A DNA stretch of 43,292 bases from CAZGTQ01 sp964528575 (GCA_964528575.1 CAZGTQ010000262.1:1-43292), one strand, 5' to 3'. Shown: positions 7,513 through 17,097, counted from the stretch's first letter. Numbers and translations: made by a program. Notes: generated by a model not told the origin, from the letters alone.

Positions 7513-10500
7513 ATGAGACGGAGCGAGATCGGAACCATCCTGCTGGGCAGCGTGCTGAGCGCGAGCGCGGCCGCGAGCCCGCCGCCCGCCGCCCACGACC
7601 AGGACGACGCCCTCGCGCCCAACGTCGCGACGCTCGTCGAGGCCGCGCTCGACGCCGACCGGGAGGGCGCCCAGATCGACGCGCTCTACCGCGCGACGAT
7701 CCTCGAGCACGGCGCGATCGACCTCTTGCTCGCCGAGCTCGATCAGCTCGCCGACTCGGAGAGCGAGCCCCCGCAGCGGCGGCGCGGCGCGCTGTGGACC
7801 GCCGCTCAGCTCTGCAAGCGGCGCGGCGACCTCGACGAGGCGCTCGTGCACCTCGACGCGCTCGCGACCGATCTGCCCGTCGCCGACGTGCTGCTCGAGC
7901 GGGCGCGGCTGCTCGACGCGCTCGGCCGCACGAACGACGCCATGGACGAGTACGGGCGCGTGCTCGAGACCGTGGGGCCCGAGGACGTCGAGCTCGAGAC
8001 GTTCGTCCGGCTGCGCATGGCGCTCGTCGCCATCGAGCGCGACGACGAGGCCGAGGACGCGCTCGCCGAGTTCGCGCTCGAGGACGAGCGCGACCCCGCG
8101 ATCCGCAACCGCGCCGCGGTCGTGCTCGCGATCCTCGGCCGGCCGCACGACGCGATCGACCTGTTCGTCGCCGAGGGCGCGGACTCCGAGCTCTTCCGCG
8201 AGGAGATCCGCGTCGCGGAATGGGCGCTGCGCGCCGGCGAGCTCGACCGCGCGCGCGACTACGCCTGGAGCGCCGTGCGCTCCGCGACGCTCTCGCGCGA
8301 CCGCCACTACGCGCTCGCCGTCCTCGTCGAGGCCTACCGCGCGCAGGACGACCTCGACCTCCTGCTCCAGCGCTTCTCCCGGGCGGACGAGCTCGACGCC
8401 GACTCGCAGAACACCTGGATCGACCTGTTGCGCGAGACCGGGCGCGTCGACGAGGCGGTCGAGCTCTTCCGCGCGTCCGCCGGCGACGAGGACGAGCTGA
8501 GCGTCGAGATGCGCCGCGAGCTGCTCGAGATGTACCGCGACGGCGGCCTCGAGGACGTGATGGTCGCGGCGTACCGCGACCTGATCGCCGAGCAGCCGGC
8601 CGAAGTGCACTGGCGCGAAGGGCTCGCGCGCTTCTTCCTCGAGCGCGGCGACCAGAGCGCGGCGCGCGACGTGTGGCGCTCCTTCCTGGACGGCGACGGC
8701 CACGGCCGGCTCCTGTGGGGCGCGCAGTCGCTCGGCGCGCTCGGCCAGGACGATCTCGCGACCGTGGCCGTCGAGCTGTGCGTCGCGCGCGGCGAGGACC
8801 CGCTCACCGCGCTCCTGTTCCTGTTCCAGCTCCACCGCGACCGCGGCCGGCTCGACGAGGCCGTCGCGGCCCTCGCGCGGCTCGACGCGCTCGCTCCGGC
8901 CGACGCGCCCGAGCGCATGGACCTCGCCGAGGCGTGGGAGCAAGTCGGCGAGCTCGAGCGCTCCGTCGCGGCGCTCGAGGCGGTCAAGGCCGCGCGCGGG
9001 ACCGAGCGCGCCGCCGAGGATCTCGACATGCGGCTCGCGTGGCTCTACTCGGAGTCCGACGAGGAGGAGCGCGCGCTCGAGCTCTGGCGCGACCTGTGGA
9101 CCCGCGTCGACTCGATCCCGCGGCGGCGCTACGTCGAGGATCGCCTGATGACGGTCGCCGCGCGGCTCGGCGCGCTCGCCGACGTCGCGATCGAGCTCGA
9201 GAAGAAGCTCGCCGCCGGCACGGCCGACGAGCGCGACAGCGGCCTGCTCGTGCGCCTCTACTCCAAGGTCAACGACGCCGTCTCCGCGGCCGAGGTGATC
9301 GAGGAGTTCATGAAGAAGTCCGGCAAGGGCGCGGTCGAGACGCTCCAGGAGAAGGCGCGCGTCTACATCGCGTGCACCGACTACCACGAATACGAGCAGA
9401 CGATCCGCGAGCTGATCGAGCTCGACCCCGAGGGGCGCGGCGACTACATGCGCCAGCTCGCGATGAGCCAGCTCGAGCGCGGCAAGCCGCACGAGGCGCG
9501 CGAGACGCTCGAGGCGCTCGCCGAGATCGAGGTCGGCACCGACAGCGCCGAGTTCGAGGCGGGCGTGCTCGCGCTCGCGGGCCTGCGCGTCGAGGCCATC
9601 GTCGCATACCGCAAGGGCATCGCGGAGCACCCCGAGCGCATCGAGAGCTACCTGCTCATGGCCGACCTGATGAAGCAGGTCGGCGAGCTCGATCGCGCCG
9701 TCGGCATGTTCCAGCAGCTCGCCGAGCACGCGGAGCGCGACGACCTCTTCACGATCGCGATCGACGGCCTGCTCAACCTCGAGGCGGACGAGCGCGTGCT
9801 CTCCTGGGCGCGGCGCATCACGCTCGAGCGGCTCGCGGCGCGCGAGGACAAGATGTACCTCTATCAGCTCCTCGCCGACCTCGCCCAGGAGTCGGACGAG
9901 CGCGCGCAGATGATCGTCGCGCTCGAGAACGCGCTGCCGATCGCCGGCGAGCGGCGCGCATCGCTCCTGCGCGAGCTGATGGACCTCGCCCACGCCGAGT
10001 CGGACGACGCGCGTCACCTCGCGTACGGCCGCCGCCTGATCGGCCTCTCCGAGGTCGTCCCGCCGCAGGTCTACCTCGACCTCGGCCAGGCCTTCCTCGC
10101 GGCCGACGACGTCGCGAGCGCCTCGAAGACGTTCCGCCTCGCGAGCGACTTGCCCGATTACGACGCGTTCCAGCGGCGCGCCGCGGGGCTGTTCGAGGGC
10201 GCCGGCTTCCGCGAGGAGGCGCTGCGGACCTACGAGCGCGTGCTCGTCTCCCAGGCGAGCGACGCGGGGCTGCTCGCGAAGGTCGGCGAGCTGCACGAGC
10301 AGACCGGCCGCGACGACGTCGCGCACGACCTGTACGCGCGCGCGATCGAGCTCGTCCTCGCGCGCCGCCCGCTCGCGACGACGCAAAAGGCCCAGACCGA
10401 GGACGAGGACGACCCGCTGCGCTGGTGGGGCGCGCGCAACGTCGACGACTACGACCAACACTACGAGCGCTGCCTGAGCGGCCTGCTCGCGACGCAGAGC

Positions 10501-13500
10501 GAAGCCGGGGTCGACGCGCTCCTCGCTGCGCAGCGCGACGCGCTGCGGGCCGACCTCGAGCGCGTGCGGGCCGACCTCGCCGATGGCGAGGATTCGCGCA
10601 CGAGCGCGACGGGCGAGATCGCGATGGGCGAGCTCGAGCATGCGCCGCGCATCCTGCGCCGCGCTCAACTCCATCGCCGCGTCGCGTTCGCGTTCGGACG
10701 CCTGGCCGCCGCCGACGCGCTCGACCTCGAGCTCTTGGGCGCGTTCGCGGCCGACGAGGACCTGCTCGAGACGCTGTGTCGCGAGCGCGTGCGTCACGGC
10801 CTCGTCGCGTCCGCGCGCGACGTCCTCGAGCGCAGCGAGCGCCCCGAGGACGAGCAGCGCGCGGTGCGCTTCCTCGTCGGCCGGGGCAGCGCGAGCGACG
10901 CCGCGCGCGCGGTGCCCGTCGACGAGGCGCGCGGCCTGTTCCTGCCGATGCTCGTCGGCGGCGAGCGCGAGGCGGCGTCGATCCTCTTGCGCCGCGTCGA
11001 CTACGCCGGCGTGGACGCGCAGAGCGTCGACGACGTCGGCGCGCTCTTCGCCGCCGCGCTCTATCTGCGCGACCAGGACCTCGCCCTGTTCGTCGGCCGC
11101 GAGTGGCTGCGGCTGATGGTCGAGCACCAGCGCGGCGGCTACGAGGTCCAGCCGGTGCTGCAGCGCTGCGGCGCGATCCTCGACGACGAGCGCCGGCGCA
11201 GCTTGTACGAGTACTTCGTCGACCTCGTGCTCGCGGACCCGGCGAAGGCGAGCGGCTTCCTCGACGTCCTGCCCGAGCTGCAGGACGCGTTCGAGGAGCC
11301 GCTGATCGACGACGAGCAGCTCGTCTCGTTGATCGAGCAGTGGGACGGCGACGGCTGGGGCTGGGGCCTGGGCCCGGTCATCGTGATGCTGCCCGAGGAG
11401 GACCGCGCCGGCGTGCTCCGCTCGGTGTGGCCGAAGATCCAGCCGACGCGGCGCGCGACGTTCCTGGTCCAGCTCGTCAGCTCGTTCGAAGAGCCGATGG
11501 GGCAGGACCTCGAGGACTTCGTCGTCGAGTCGCTGGGCGAGGCGCTCGGCGAGAAGGATCAGACGCTCCAGTATTACGTCGACGATCTGTACGAGAGGAA
11601 GGAGAACGCGGCTGCGCTCGTGCGCATCGCGGATCGTCTGCTCGCGAACGATGCGGGCTTCGCGCCGGCGAAGGCGCTGCGCGCGCTCATGCTCCTCGCG
11701 CTCGAGCGGACCGACGAGGCGCTCGAGGCGGCGACGGCGCTCGCGGTCGACCTGATCGACGGCGCGAGCGGCGACTGGTACGAGACGAGCGCGTTGAACA
11801 ACGTGTACGAGCAGTTCCTGCCCGAGCACCTGCCCGCGTTCCTCGCGGCGTTCGACGCGGCCGCCGCCGAGCGGAAGTCGACGCCGGAGCTCGCGCTGAA
11901 GCGCGTCGAGCTCGTCGCGTTGGAGGAGGACGCGGCGAAGACGCTCGCGGCGCTCGAGGCTGCGCTCGCGGAGCACCCGGACGATCGCGCGCTCCTGGAG
12001 CGCTTGCGCCTCGAGCACCAGCAGGGCGACCGTCCCGTCGCGGCGCTGCGGACGCTCGAGAAGCTCGTCGCGCTGGCGGAGGAGGACGACGACGACGAGC
12101 GCGTGACGGCGCTGAAGAAGCAGCTCGTCTCCGCCTGGAAGGCGCTCGACAACCCGGCGCGCGCGCTCGCGGTCCGGCGCACCCTGCCCGCGCAGGAGCA
12201 AGAGAGCGCGCAGGCCGACTTGTCGGCGTTCGGCTTGGCCGGGGTGCGGTTCCCGCCGGGCACGGTCGTCTCGGTCAACGGCGTGACGGTCGTCGTCGGC
12301 GACGAGGCGAGCGATGCGCCGAGCATCGCCAAGGTCAAGGACGCGCTCGAGGAGGGCGACGTCGAGACGGCCCGCGTCACGTTCCGGCGGCTCTGGCGCA
12401 AGTTCCCCGCCGGCGAGAGCGGCTCGTCGCGGCCGACGGTCTTCTTCATGACCGGAGGCGCTCGATCGGGCTCGTCGGTCAGCCTGCCGTGGCCCGAGGA
12501 GGAGGAGGACGCGCAGGAGGACGAGGAGCAGGAGCCGCCGCGAGGCGGGCTCGACGAGCTCAGCGAGGAGGAGCCGGACAAGGCCCCGGAGCAGGTCAAT
12601 GCGTACCGCGTGCTCGCCGAGCACGCGTTCGGCGCCGACGAGATGCGCCGGCTCGTGCGCACGAAGAGCGCGCGCGAGCTCGACGGCATGCCCGACGTCG
12701 TCGAGGGGCTCGCGCGCGCGCGCACCGCGTCGTCGACGCCCGCGCGTGCGCTCGGCGACCTGCTCGAGGACGTCCGGGCGGGACGAGCGGGCCAGCTCGA
12801 GCACGCGCTGCTCCTCACGCTGCTCGACGAGCACCCCGGCGAGCGCACCGGCGAGGCCCGCGCCGTGCTCGACGATCTCGCGCGCACGCTCAACCCGGTC
12901 GACGCGGCCGCGCTGCGCCGGCTCGCGCGCGTGTTCGCGCGCACGGGCGACACGGAGGCGGCGAAGCGGCTCTACAGTTGGTGCGGCACGCAGGCGAACG
13001 CGGCGACGCGCTACCTCTTCGGCGGCAACACGGCGAGCGTGTCGGCGGACGAGCTCGTCGAGGAGGTGAAGGAGATGCTCGCGGGCGACGATCGGCTCGC
13101 GGTGCTCGAGGACGTGCTGACGTTCGCCAATCCGGGCGAGGACGCGTGGCGTAGCGAGGAGTTCGACGCGCTGGCGCTGCAGACGTGGGAGGAGCTGGCG
13201 GGGCCGGCGGTCGCGCTCGAGAAGTGCCGTTCGATCTGCGAGCGCGCGACCGACTTCTCGCGCGGGCTGCGGCGCGATGCGGCGAAGCACGCGGCGTGGC
13301 TGTACGCCCGCGCCGGCGAGCTCGACCGCGCGCTCGCGTGCCTCGAGGCGGGCGTGTGCTCGCTCGACCCGGCGCTGTTTCCGTCCGACTTGCGCTGGTG
13401 GTACGCGATCGAGCGGCCGAACGGCCTCACGCACGCCGACCTGCGGCGTCTCTTCCCGCGCGACATGGACGGCTGGGACGCGCGCGCGTGGTTGCTCGCG

Positions 13501-14025
13501 GCCGCCGCGGCGCTCGACGGCTGGCTCGACGACGAGCGCGTGCGCGCGGACTCGGTCGCCGAGGCGCTCGCCGTGATCGCGCGGCGCCTGCACGAGCTGG
13601 GCGACGACGAGGCGGCGCGCGCGGTCGTCGGCCGCCTGCTCGCGCGCGACACGTTCGCGGCGAGCAAGCAGCTCTGGATCGCGGATGCGGCGCGCGAGTG
13701 CGGCCTCGCCGACGAGGCGGCGGCGATCGAGCGCCGCTTGCTCGAGGACCGCCGCCTGCACGTCGAGCGCGTGCCCGAGCTCGTCGCACGCGAGCTCGAG
13801 ACGGCGGGCCCTGCGGCCGCGCTCGCGCTCGGCGAGCCCGCGGCCGAGCTGATCCGCCACGCGGAGCTGCTCGCGCTGCTCGTGAGCGCCTCGGAGGCGC
13901 TCGCCGACGAAGAGCGCGCGTCGCGCTGGCGCGCCGCGGCCCAGGAGGCGGCGGCGGCGCGCACCGAGCTCGAGGCGGCCGAGAAGGCGGACGAAGCGAA
14001 CGAGGACGCAGCCGAGGACGGCTGA
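7513..14025 (+). CDS. Giant exported tetratricopeptide-repeat protein
   Basis: 2170 residues, one of the longest genes here. The start at 7513 gives a signal peptide, MRRSEIGTILLGSVLSASAAA, preceded by GAGAGGCGG as a weak ribosome site. An in-frame ATG at 7477 would add 12 arginine-rich residues and lie 10 nt after TATCCT, so it cannot be excluded. Most of the chain is helical repeats with TPR spacing (for example DLDEALVHLDALATDLP, GRVDEAVELFRASAGDEDE, HPERIESYLLMADLMKQVGE). Around residue 1660 an acidic stretch (PEEEEDAQEDEEQEP) with a nearby glycine/serine segment interrupts the solenoid, then repeats resume to the end. By inference it is a periplasmic scaffold. No catalytic motif was seen. 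It stands alone between its own promoter and the flavoprotein gene. Confidence 0.88.
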   Translation: MRRSEIGTILLGSVLSASAAASPPPAAHDQDDALAPNVATLVEAALDADREGAQIDALYRATILEHGAIDLLLAELDQLADSESEPPQRRRGALWTAAQLCKRRGDLDEALVHLDALATDLPVADVLLERARLLDALGRTNDAMDEYGRVLETVGPEDVELETFVRLRMALVAIERDDEAEDALAEFALEDERDPAIRNRAAVVLAILGRPHDAIDLFVAEGADSELFREEIRVAEWALRAGELDRARDYAWSAVRSATLSRDRHYALAVLVEAYRAQDDLDLLLQRFSRADELDADSQNTWIDLLRETGRVDEAVELFRASAGDEDELSVEMRRELLEMYRDGGLEDVMVAAYRDLIAEQPAEVHWREGLARFFLERGDQSAARDVWRSFLDGDGHGRLLWGAQSLGALGQDDLATVAVELCVARGEDPLTALLFLFQLHRDRGRLDEAVAALARLDALAPADAPERMDLAEAWEQVGELERSVAALEAVKAARGTERAAEDLDMRLAWLYSESDEEERALELWRDLWTRVDSIPRRRYVEDRLMTVAARLGALADVAIELEKKLAAGTADERDSGLLVRLYSKVNDAVSAAEVIEEFMKKSGKGAVETLQEKARVYIACTDYHEYEQTIRELIELDPEGRGDYMRQLAMSQLERGKPHEARETLEALAEIEVGTDSAEFEAGVLALAGLRVEAIVAYRKGIAEHPERIESYLLMADLMKQVGELDRAVGMFQQLAEHAERDDLFTIAIDGLLNLEADERVLSWARRITLERLAAREDKMYLYQLLADLAQESDERAQMIVALENALPIAGERRASLLRELMDLAHAESDDARHLAYGRRLIGLSEVVPPQVYLDLGQAFLAADDVASASKTFRLASDLPDYDAFQRRAAGLFEGAGFREEALRTYERVLVSQASDAGLLAKVGELHEQTGRDDVAHDLYARAIELVLARRPLATTQKAQTEDEDDPLRWWGARNVDDYDQHYERCLSGLLATQSEAGVDALLAAQRDALRADLERVRADLADGEDSRTSATGEIAMGELEHAPRILRRAQLHRRVAFAFGRLAAADALDLELLGAFAADEDLLETLCRERVRHGLVASARDVLERSERPEDEQRAVRFLVGRGSASDAARAVPVDEARGLFLPMLVGGEREAASILLRRVDYAGVDAQSVDDVGALFAAALYLRDQDLALFVGREWLRLMVEHQRGGYEVQPVLQRCGAILDDERRRSLYEYFVDLVLADPAKASGFLDVLPELQDAFEEPLIDDEQLVSLIEQWDGDGWGWGLGPVIVMLPEEDRAGVLRSVWPKIQPTRRATFLVQLVSSFEEPMGQDLEDFVVESLGEALGEKDQTLQYYVDDLYERKENAAALVRIADRLLANDAGFAPAKALRALMLLALERTDEALEAATALAVDLIDGASGDWYETSALNNVYEQFLPEHLPAFLAAFDAAAAERKSTPELALKRVELVALEEDAAKTLAALEAALAEHPDDRALLERLRLEHQQGDRPVAALRTLEKLVALAEEDDDDERVTALKKQLVSAWKALDNPARALAVRRTLPAQEQESAQADLSAFGLAGVRFPPGTVVSVNGVTVVVGDEASDAPSIAKVKDALEEGDVETARVTFRRLWRKFPAGESGSSRPTVFFMTGGARSGSSVSLPWPEEEEDAQEDEEQEPPRGGLDELSEEEPDKAPEQVNAYRVLAEHAFGADEMRRLVRTKSARELDGMPDVVEGLARARTASSTPARALGDLLEDVRAGRAGQLEHALLLTLLDEHPGERTGEARAVLDDLARTLNPVDAAALRRLARVFARTGDTEAAKRLYSWCGTQANAATRYLFGGNTASVSADELVEEVKEMLAGDDRLAVLEDVLTFANPGEDAWRSEEFDALALQTWEELAGPAVALEKCRSICERATDFSRGLRRDAAKHAAWLYARAGELDRALACLEAGVCSLDPALFPSDLRWWYAIERPNGLTHADLRRLFPRDMDGWDARAWLLAAAAALDGWLDDERVRADSVAEALAVIARRLHELGDDEAARAVVGRLLARDTFAASKQLWIADAARECGLADEAAAIERRLLEDRRLHVERVPELVARELETAGPAAALALGEPAAELIRHAELLALLVSASEALADEERASRWRAAAQEAAAARTELEAAEKADEANEDAAEDG

Positions 14026-14046
14026 GCGCGGCGCGCTCGCGCGCTC
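14024..14046 (+). terminator. Weak hairpin overlapping the TPR stop codon
   Basis: GAGCGCG at 14024-14030 can pair with CGCGCTC at 14040-14046 around a 9-nt loop. It is only 7 bp and has no U-run, so it is a weak candidate. The following 200 bp up to the next gene show no ORF. Confidence 0.25.
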
Positions 14047-14246
14047 TGAACGCAGCTCGAACGAAGGCGACCGCAACTCCGGGGCGCTCGCCTCGGTCCT
14101 GCCCGCGGAGGGTGGGGGTGGCGGTGGACCAGCCGCGCGCGCGCGCGAGATCCGGTACGACGCTCGCCCTCGTGCGGCCGGCCCGTGTCGAACGCGGTCT
14201 TCGGGGTCGGCCGCGGCGACGAGCGCCGCTCGCCGCCGCGCTCGAT

Positions 14247-14252
14247 TAGGAT
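14247..14252 (+). promoter_or_regulatory. Putative -10 element TAGGAT of the flavoprotein gene
   Basis: CGATTAGGATTG lies 8 nt before the ATG at 14261, which implies a leaderless transcript. No clear -35 at 17 bp. Confidence 0.4.
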
Positions 14253-14260
14253 TGCGCGCC

Positions 14261-15700
14261 ATGGGGCGCGCCGAGACGCGGGGAGCTTCGCTGCAGGTCG
14301 AGGTCGCCATCGTCGGGTCCGGCACCGCCGGCCTCTCCGCGTTGAGGGAGGTGCGCCGCGCGACCGAGGACTTCGTCCTCGTCAACGCCGGCTCGTGGGG
14401 CACGACCTGCGCGTCGGTCGGCTGCATGCCGTCCAAGGCGCTGATCGAGGCAGCGAACGCGTTCCACCGGCGGCTCGCTTTCGACGCGTTCGGCCTGCGC
14501 GGCGCCGAGCACGTCCGCGCCGATGTCCCCGCCGTGCTCGCGCGCGTGCGGCGCCTGCGCGACGGGTTCGTGGCGGGCCCGACGTCCGTGCGCGACGAGC
14601 TCGGCGAGCGCGCGATCGCAGGCCGGGCGCGCTTGATCGGCCCCGACCGGCTCGACGTCGACGGGCGCGAGATCCGCGCGCGCCGCATCGTCCTCGCGAC
14701 CGGCAGCCGGCCCACCGTGCCGAGCGCCTGGCGCGGGTTCGGCGAGCGGATCCTGACGAGCGACACGCTCTTCGAGCTCGACGACCTGCCGGCGCGCGTC
14801 GCCGTCGTCGGTCTCGGGCCGCTCGGCGCCGAGCTCGCGCAGGCGCTCGCCCGGCTCGGCGTCGACGTCGCCGGCTTCGACGCCTTCGAGCGCGTCGCGG
14901 GAATCGACGACGCCGAGATCGCGGCCGCGGCCGCGGACGCGCTCGGGCGCGAGCTCCCGCTCCACCTCGGCGCGGCCGCCGAGCTCGAGCAGGCGGGCGG
15001 CGCGCTCGCCGTGTCCGCGGGCGACGCGCGGTTCACGGCGGACGCGGTCCTGGTCGCGATCGGACGCACGCCGAACGTCGCAGGGCTCGGCCTCGAGAGC
15101 CTGGGCGTCCAACTCGACGAGCACGGCCTGCCCGACGTCGATCCCGAGACGCTGCGCATCGGCGACCTGCCGGTGTGGCTCGTCGGGGACGCGAACGGGC
15201 GCCGCCCGGTGCTGCACGAGGCTGCCGACGAGGGACACATCGCAGGCCGCAACGCGGTCGCGGACGAGCCGCTCCGCCACTGCCGCCGCACCGAGCTGTC
15301 GATCGTCTTCACGTCGCCGGGCATCGCGCGCGTCGGGCCGCGCCGCTCGGAGCTCGACGAGCGCACCACGATCGCCGGCAGCGCCGATTTCTCGCGCCAG
15401 TCGCGGGCGCGCATGGCGGAGCGCGCCGACGGCCTCTTGCACGTCTACGCGGAGCGCGAGGGCGGCCGGCTGCTCGGCGCCGAGATGTGCGTCCCCGGGG
15501 CCGAGCACCTGGCGCACCTCGTCGCGCTCGCGCTCGAGCGGAGCCTGACCGTGCACGAGATGCTCGCGATGCCGTTCTATCACCCGGTGCTCGAGGAGGG
15601 CCTGCGCAGCGCGCTGCGCGAGCTGTCGCGCCAGCTCTCCGTCCGCAGCGACTCGGACCTCGCGACCTGCCCGAACCTCGGGTTCGAGGCGCTCGACTGA
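14261..15700 (+). CDS. Dihydrolipoamide-dehydrogenase-type FAD/NAD(P) disulfide oxidoreductase
   Basis: 479 residues, the full length of the class I pyridine-nucleotide-disulfide family. The FAD fold opens with VAIVGSGTAGLSAL (residues 15-28). The redox pair is in WGTTCASVGCMPSK (C50 and C55). A second Rossmann motif VAVVGLGPLGAEL begins near residue 182, and the FAD-binding AIGRTPN and VGDANGRRPVLHEAADEG follow. The C-terminal dimer-interface motif is PFYHPVLEEGLR, with H441 and E445/E446 as the acid-base pair, a variant of the classical HPTxSE. It is probably a lipoamide dehydrogenase or a close relative such as a soluble transhydrogenase-like enzyme. No 2-oxo acid dehydrogenase or glycine-cleavage genes are adjacent, so it may serve several complexes. 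A TTG at 14252 lies in the -10 and is not the start. Decayed hipA sequence begins 16 nt after its stop. Confidence 0.9.
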   Translation: MGRAETRGASLQVEVAIVGSGTAGLSALREVRRATEDFVLVNAGSWGTTCASVGCMPSKALIEAANAFHRRLAFDAFGLRGAEHVRADVPAVLARVRRLRDGFVAGPTSVRDELGERAIAGRARLIGPDRLDVDGREIRARRIVLATGSRPTVPSAWRGFGERILTSDTLFELDDLPARVAVVGLGPLGAELAQALARLGVDVAGFDAFERVAGIDDAEIAAAAADALGRELPLHLGAAAELEQAGGALAVSAGDARFTADAVLVAIGRTPNVAGLGLESLGVQLDEHGLPDVDPETLRIGDLPVWLVGDANGRRPVLHEAADEGHIAGRNAVADEPLRHCRRTELSIVFTSPGIARVGPRRSELDERTTIAGSADFSRQSRARMAERADGLLHVYAEREGGRLLGAEMCVPGAEHLAHLVALALERSLTVHEMLAMPFYHPVLEEGLRSALRELSRQLSVRSDSDLATCPNLGFEALD

Positions 15701-15715
15701 GAGCGAGCCCGGCCG

Positions 15716-16794
15716 ATTATCGGCTCACCGGGACACCTCGAGCTGCGTTACGCGACGGACTGGCTGGAGAACGAGTCCGCCGTTCCGATCTCGCTCTCCC
15801 TGCCGCTGTCGACCGAGTCGTACGCCGGTGACCGTGTCTGGAGCTACTTCGACAACCTCCTCCCCGACAGCCCCGACGTCCGCCGGCGGCTGCAGAGCTC
15901 GCTCGGCGCCGAGTCGACGCGGCCCTTCGATCTGCTCGCCGCCGCCGGGCGCGACTGCGTCGGCGCGCTCCAGCTCTTCGACCCGTCGGAGTCCGGTCCG
16001 AGCGAAGTGCGCACGATCGATACGGCGCCCGTGTCGGAAGCGTGGATCGCCGACCGGCTTCGCAAGCACGACGCCCACCCGCTCGGGCTCGCGCGCGATG
16101 AGGACTTCCGCATTTCGCTCGCTGGCGTCCAGGAGAAGACCGCGCTGCTGTTCCACGAGGGAGCCTGGCACCTGCCGCGCGGGGCGACGCCGACGACTCA
16201 CATCCTGAAGCTGCCCATCGGTCCTGCACCGAGCGGAATCGACCTCGGGGACAGCGTGGAGAACGAGTGGCTGTGCCTGCGCATCGCCGCCGCGTTCGGG
16301 CTGCCGGTCGCGCGGGCGGAGATGCGGAGCTTCGAAGATGTGCGGGTCCTCGTCGTCGAGCGCTTCGACCGGCGCCGGTCGCGTGACGGCACGTGGTTGG
16401 TGCGCTTGCCGCAAGAGGACGTTTGCCAGTCGCTCGGGCTGCCGCCGTCGAAGGAGTACGAGAGCGACGGCGGTCCCGGCATCGCGTCGATCCTCGATCT
16501 CTTGCTCCAATCGGTCGATCCGGCGCAGGACCGGCGCACGTTCTTCCGCGCGCTCGTCGTCTACTGGCTGCTCGCCGCGATCGACGGACACGCGAAGAAC
16601 TTCAGCTCGTTCCTCCTCGCCGGCGGTCGCTGCCGGATGACGCCGCTGTACGACGTCCTCTCCGCGCACCCGATCGTGTCGCGCCGGCAGCTCGCTAGGC
16701 AGGACCTGAAGCTGGCGATGGCCGTGCAGGGGAACCGGACGAGGTCGCGCAACCGATCTTCGACGGCATGCTCGCCGCCGGCGCGCGCTTGTGA
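15716..16794 (+). pseudogene. hipA: Decayed hipA toxin kinase gene (5' truncated, internal deletion plus frameshift)
   Basis: Reading from 15716 gives HipA sequence close to the E. coli protein: PISLSLPL, YFDNLLPDSPDVR, PFDLLAAAGRDCVGAL, RISLAGVQEKTALL (contains the autophosphorylated Ser), TPTTHILKLPIG, VERFDRR, LPQEDVCQSLGLP, ESDGGPGIA, IDGHAKNFSSF (catalytic Asp) and PLYDVLSAHP (metal-binding Asp). It is broken at both ends. No start codon precedes residue ~24 of the family, so about 20 N-terminal codons are missing; the in-frame stop upstream is that of the flavoprotein gene. After LKLAMAVQGN the frame shifts, and a second frame at 16737-16794 reads PDEVAQPIFDGMLAAGARL then stop, which is the expected HipA C-terminus. 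About 50-60 residues between are deleted. No hipB is present. The kinase core is intact but no normal protein can be made. Confidence 0.88.
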
Positions 16795-16801
16795 GTCGCG
16801 C

Positions 16802-16821
16802 GCCGGCCCCCGGGGGCCGGC
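16802..16821. terminator. 20-bp perfect palindrome after the hipA remnant
   Basis: GCCGGCCCCCGGGGGCCGGC at 16802-16821 starts 8 bp after the hipA tail stop codon. As RNA it folds into an 8-bp stem with a 4-nt loop. It probably terminated the ancestral hipA transcript; it works in both directions. Confidence 0.5.
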
Positions 16822-16964
16822 CGAGCGGCGAGCCGCGGCTCGGCCGACCCCCACGACGGCGGGACGCGTCCCGCGGCGGCTCGCACTTGCAGCGTGTCCT
16901 CGTGCGGTGGTGGGGCGGAGGTGGGATCGAGCTCCTCGAAGAACGCGCGCGTAGCGGCGTCGTT

Positions 16965-17016
16965 CTCCGACCTCCCGGACGTCTGCCGGGCGCTCTCCCC
17001 GCTGAGCTACCCGCCC
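16965..17016 (-). pseudogene. tRNA-like relic (5' two-thirds, anticodon-position GAC), T arm missing
   Basis: On the minus strand nucleotides 17016 to 16965 follow tRNA numbering exactly: seven acceptor bases GGGCGGG, U8 A9, D stem GCTC/GAGC with A14, base 26 G, anticodon stem CCCGG/CCGGG around the 7-nt loop CAGACGT, and the canonical 5-nt variable loop AGGTC. The bases at 34-36 read GAC (Val). Position 33 is A instead of the near-invariant U. After GGAG the sequence no longer has GTTCGA or a 3' acceptor strand, so it cannot be a working tRNA. It is best read as a truncated tRNA gene, perhaps left by integration or deletion next to the hipA scar. Confidence 0.6.
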
Positions 17017-17036
17017 GCGCGTCGCCGCGAAACGCA

Positions 17037-17069
17037 CGAGGCCCGGAGCGACGTTCGCCCCGGGCCTCG
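17037..17069 (-). terminator. Hairpin downstream of the 20-codon ORF
   Basis: Perfect 10-bp inverted repeat CGAGGCCCGG at 17037-17046 and CCGGGCCTCG at 17060-17069, 13-nt loop. On the minus strand it begins 28 nt after the stop of the small ORF, the usual place for a terminator. Confidence 0.6.
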
Positions 17070-17097
17070 ACGTGGACTCGATGCGGCGGGACGTCGG

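Noticed and set aside
7087..15414. A 2775-codon open frame on the minus strand opposite the TPR and flavoprotein genes
   Set aside because: It is rich in Arg/Ala/Leu/Glu with no domain, and mirrors the GC-rich codon use of the real plus-strand genes. Extreme GC content removes stop codons from the antisense frame.
15716..16794. A working HipA toxin
   Set aside because: No start codon before the conserved region, a deletion of 50-60 residues and a frameshift before the C-terminus, and no HipB gene.
16965..17016. A functional tRNA-Val
   Set aside because: U33 is replaced, and the T arm and 3' acceptor strand are absent, so it cannot fold or mature as a tRNA.
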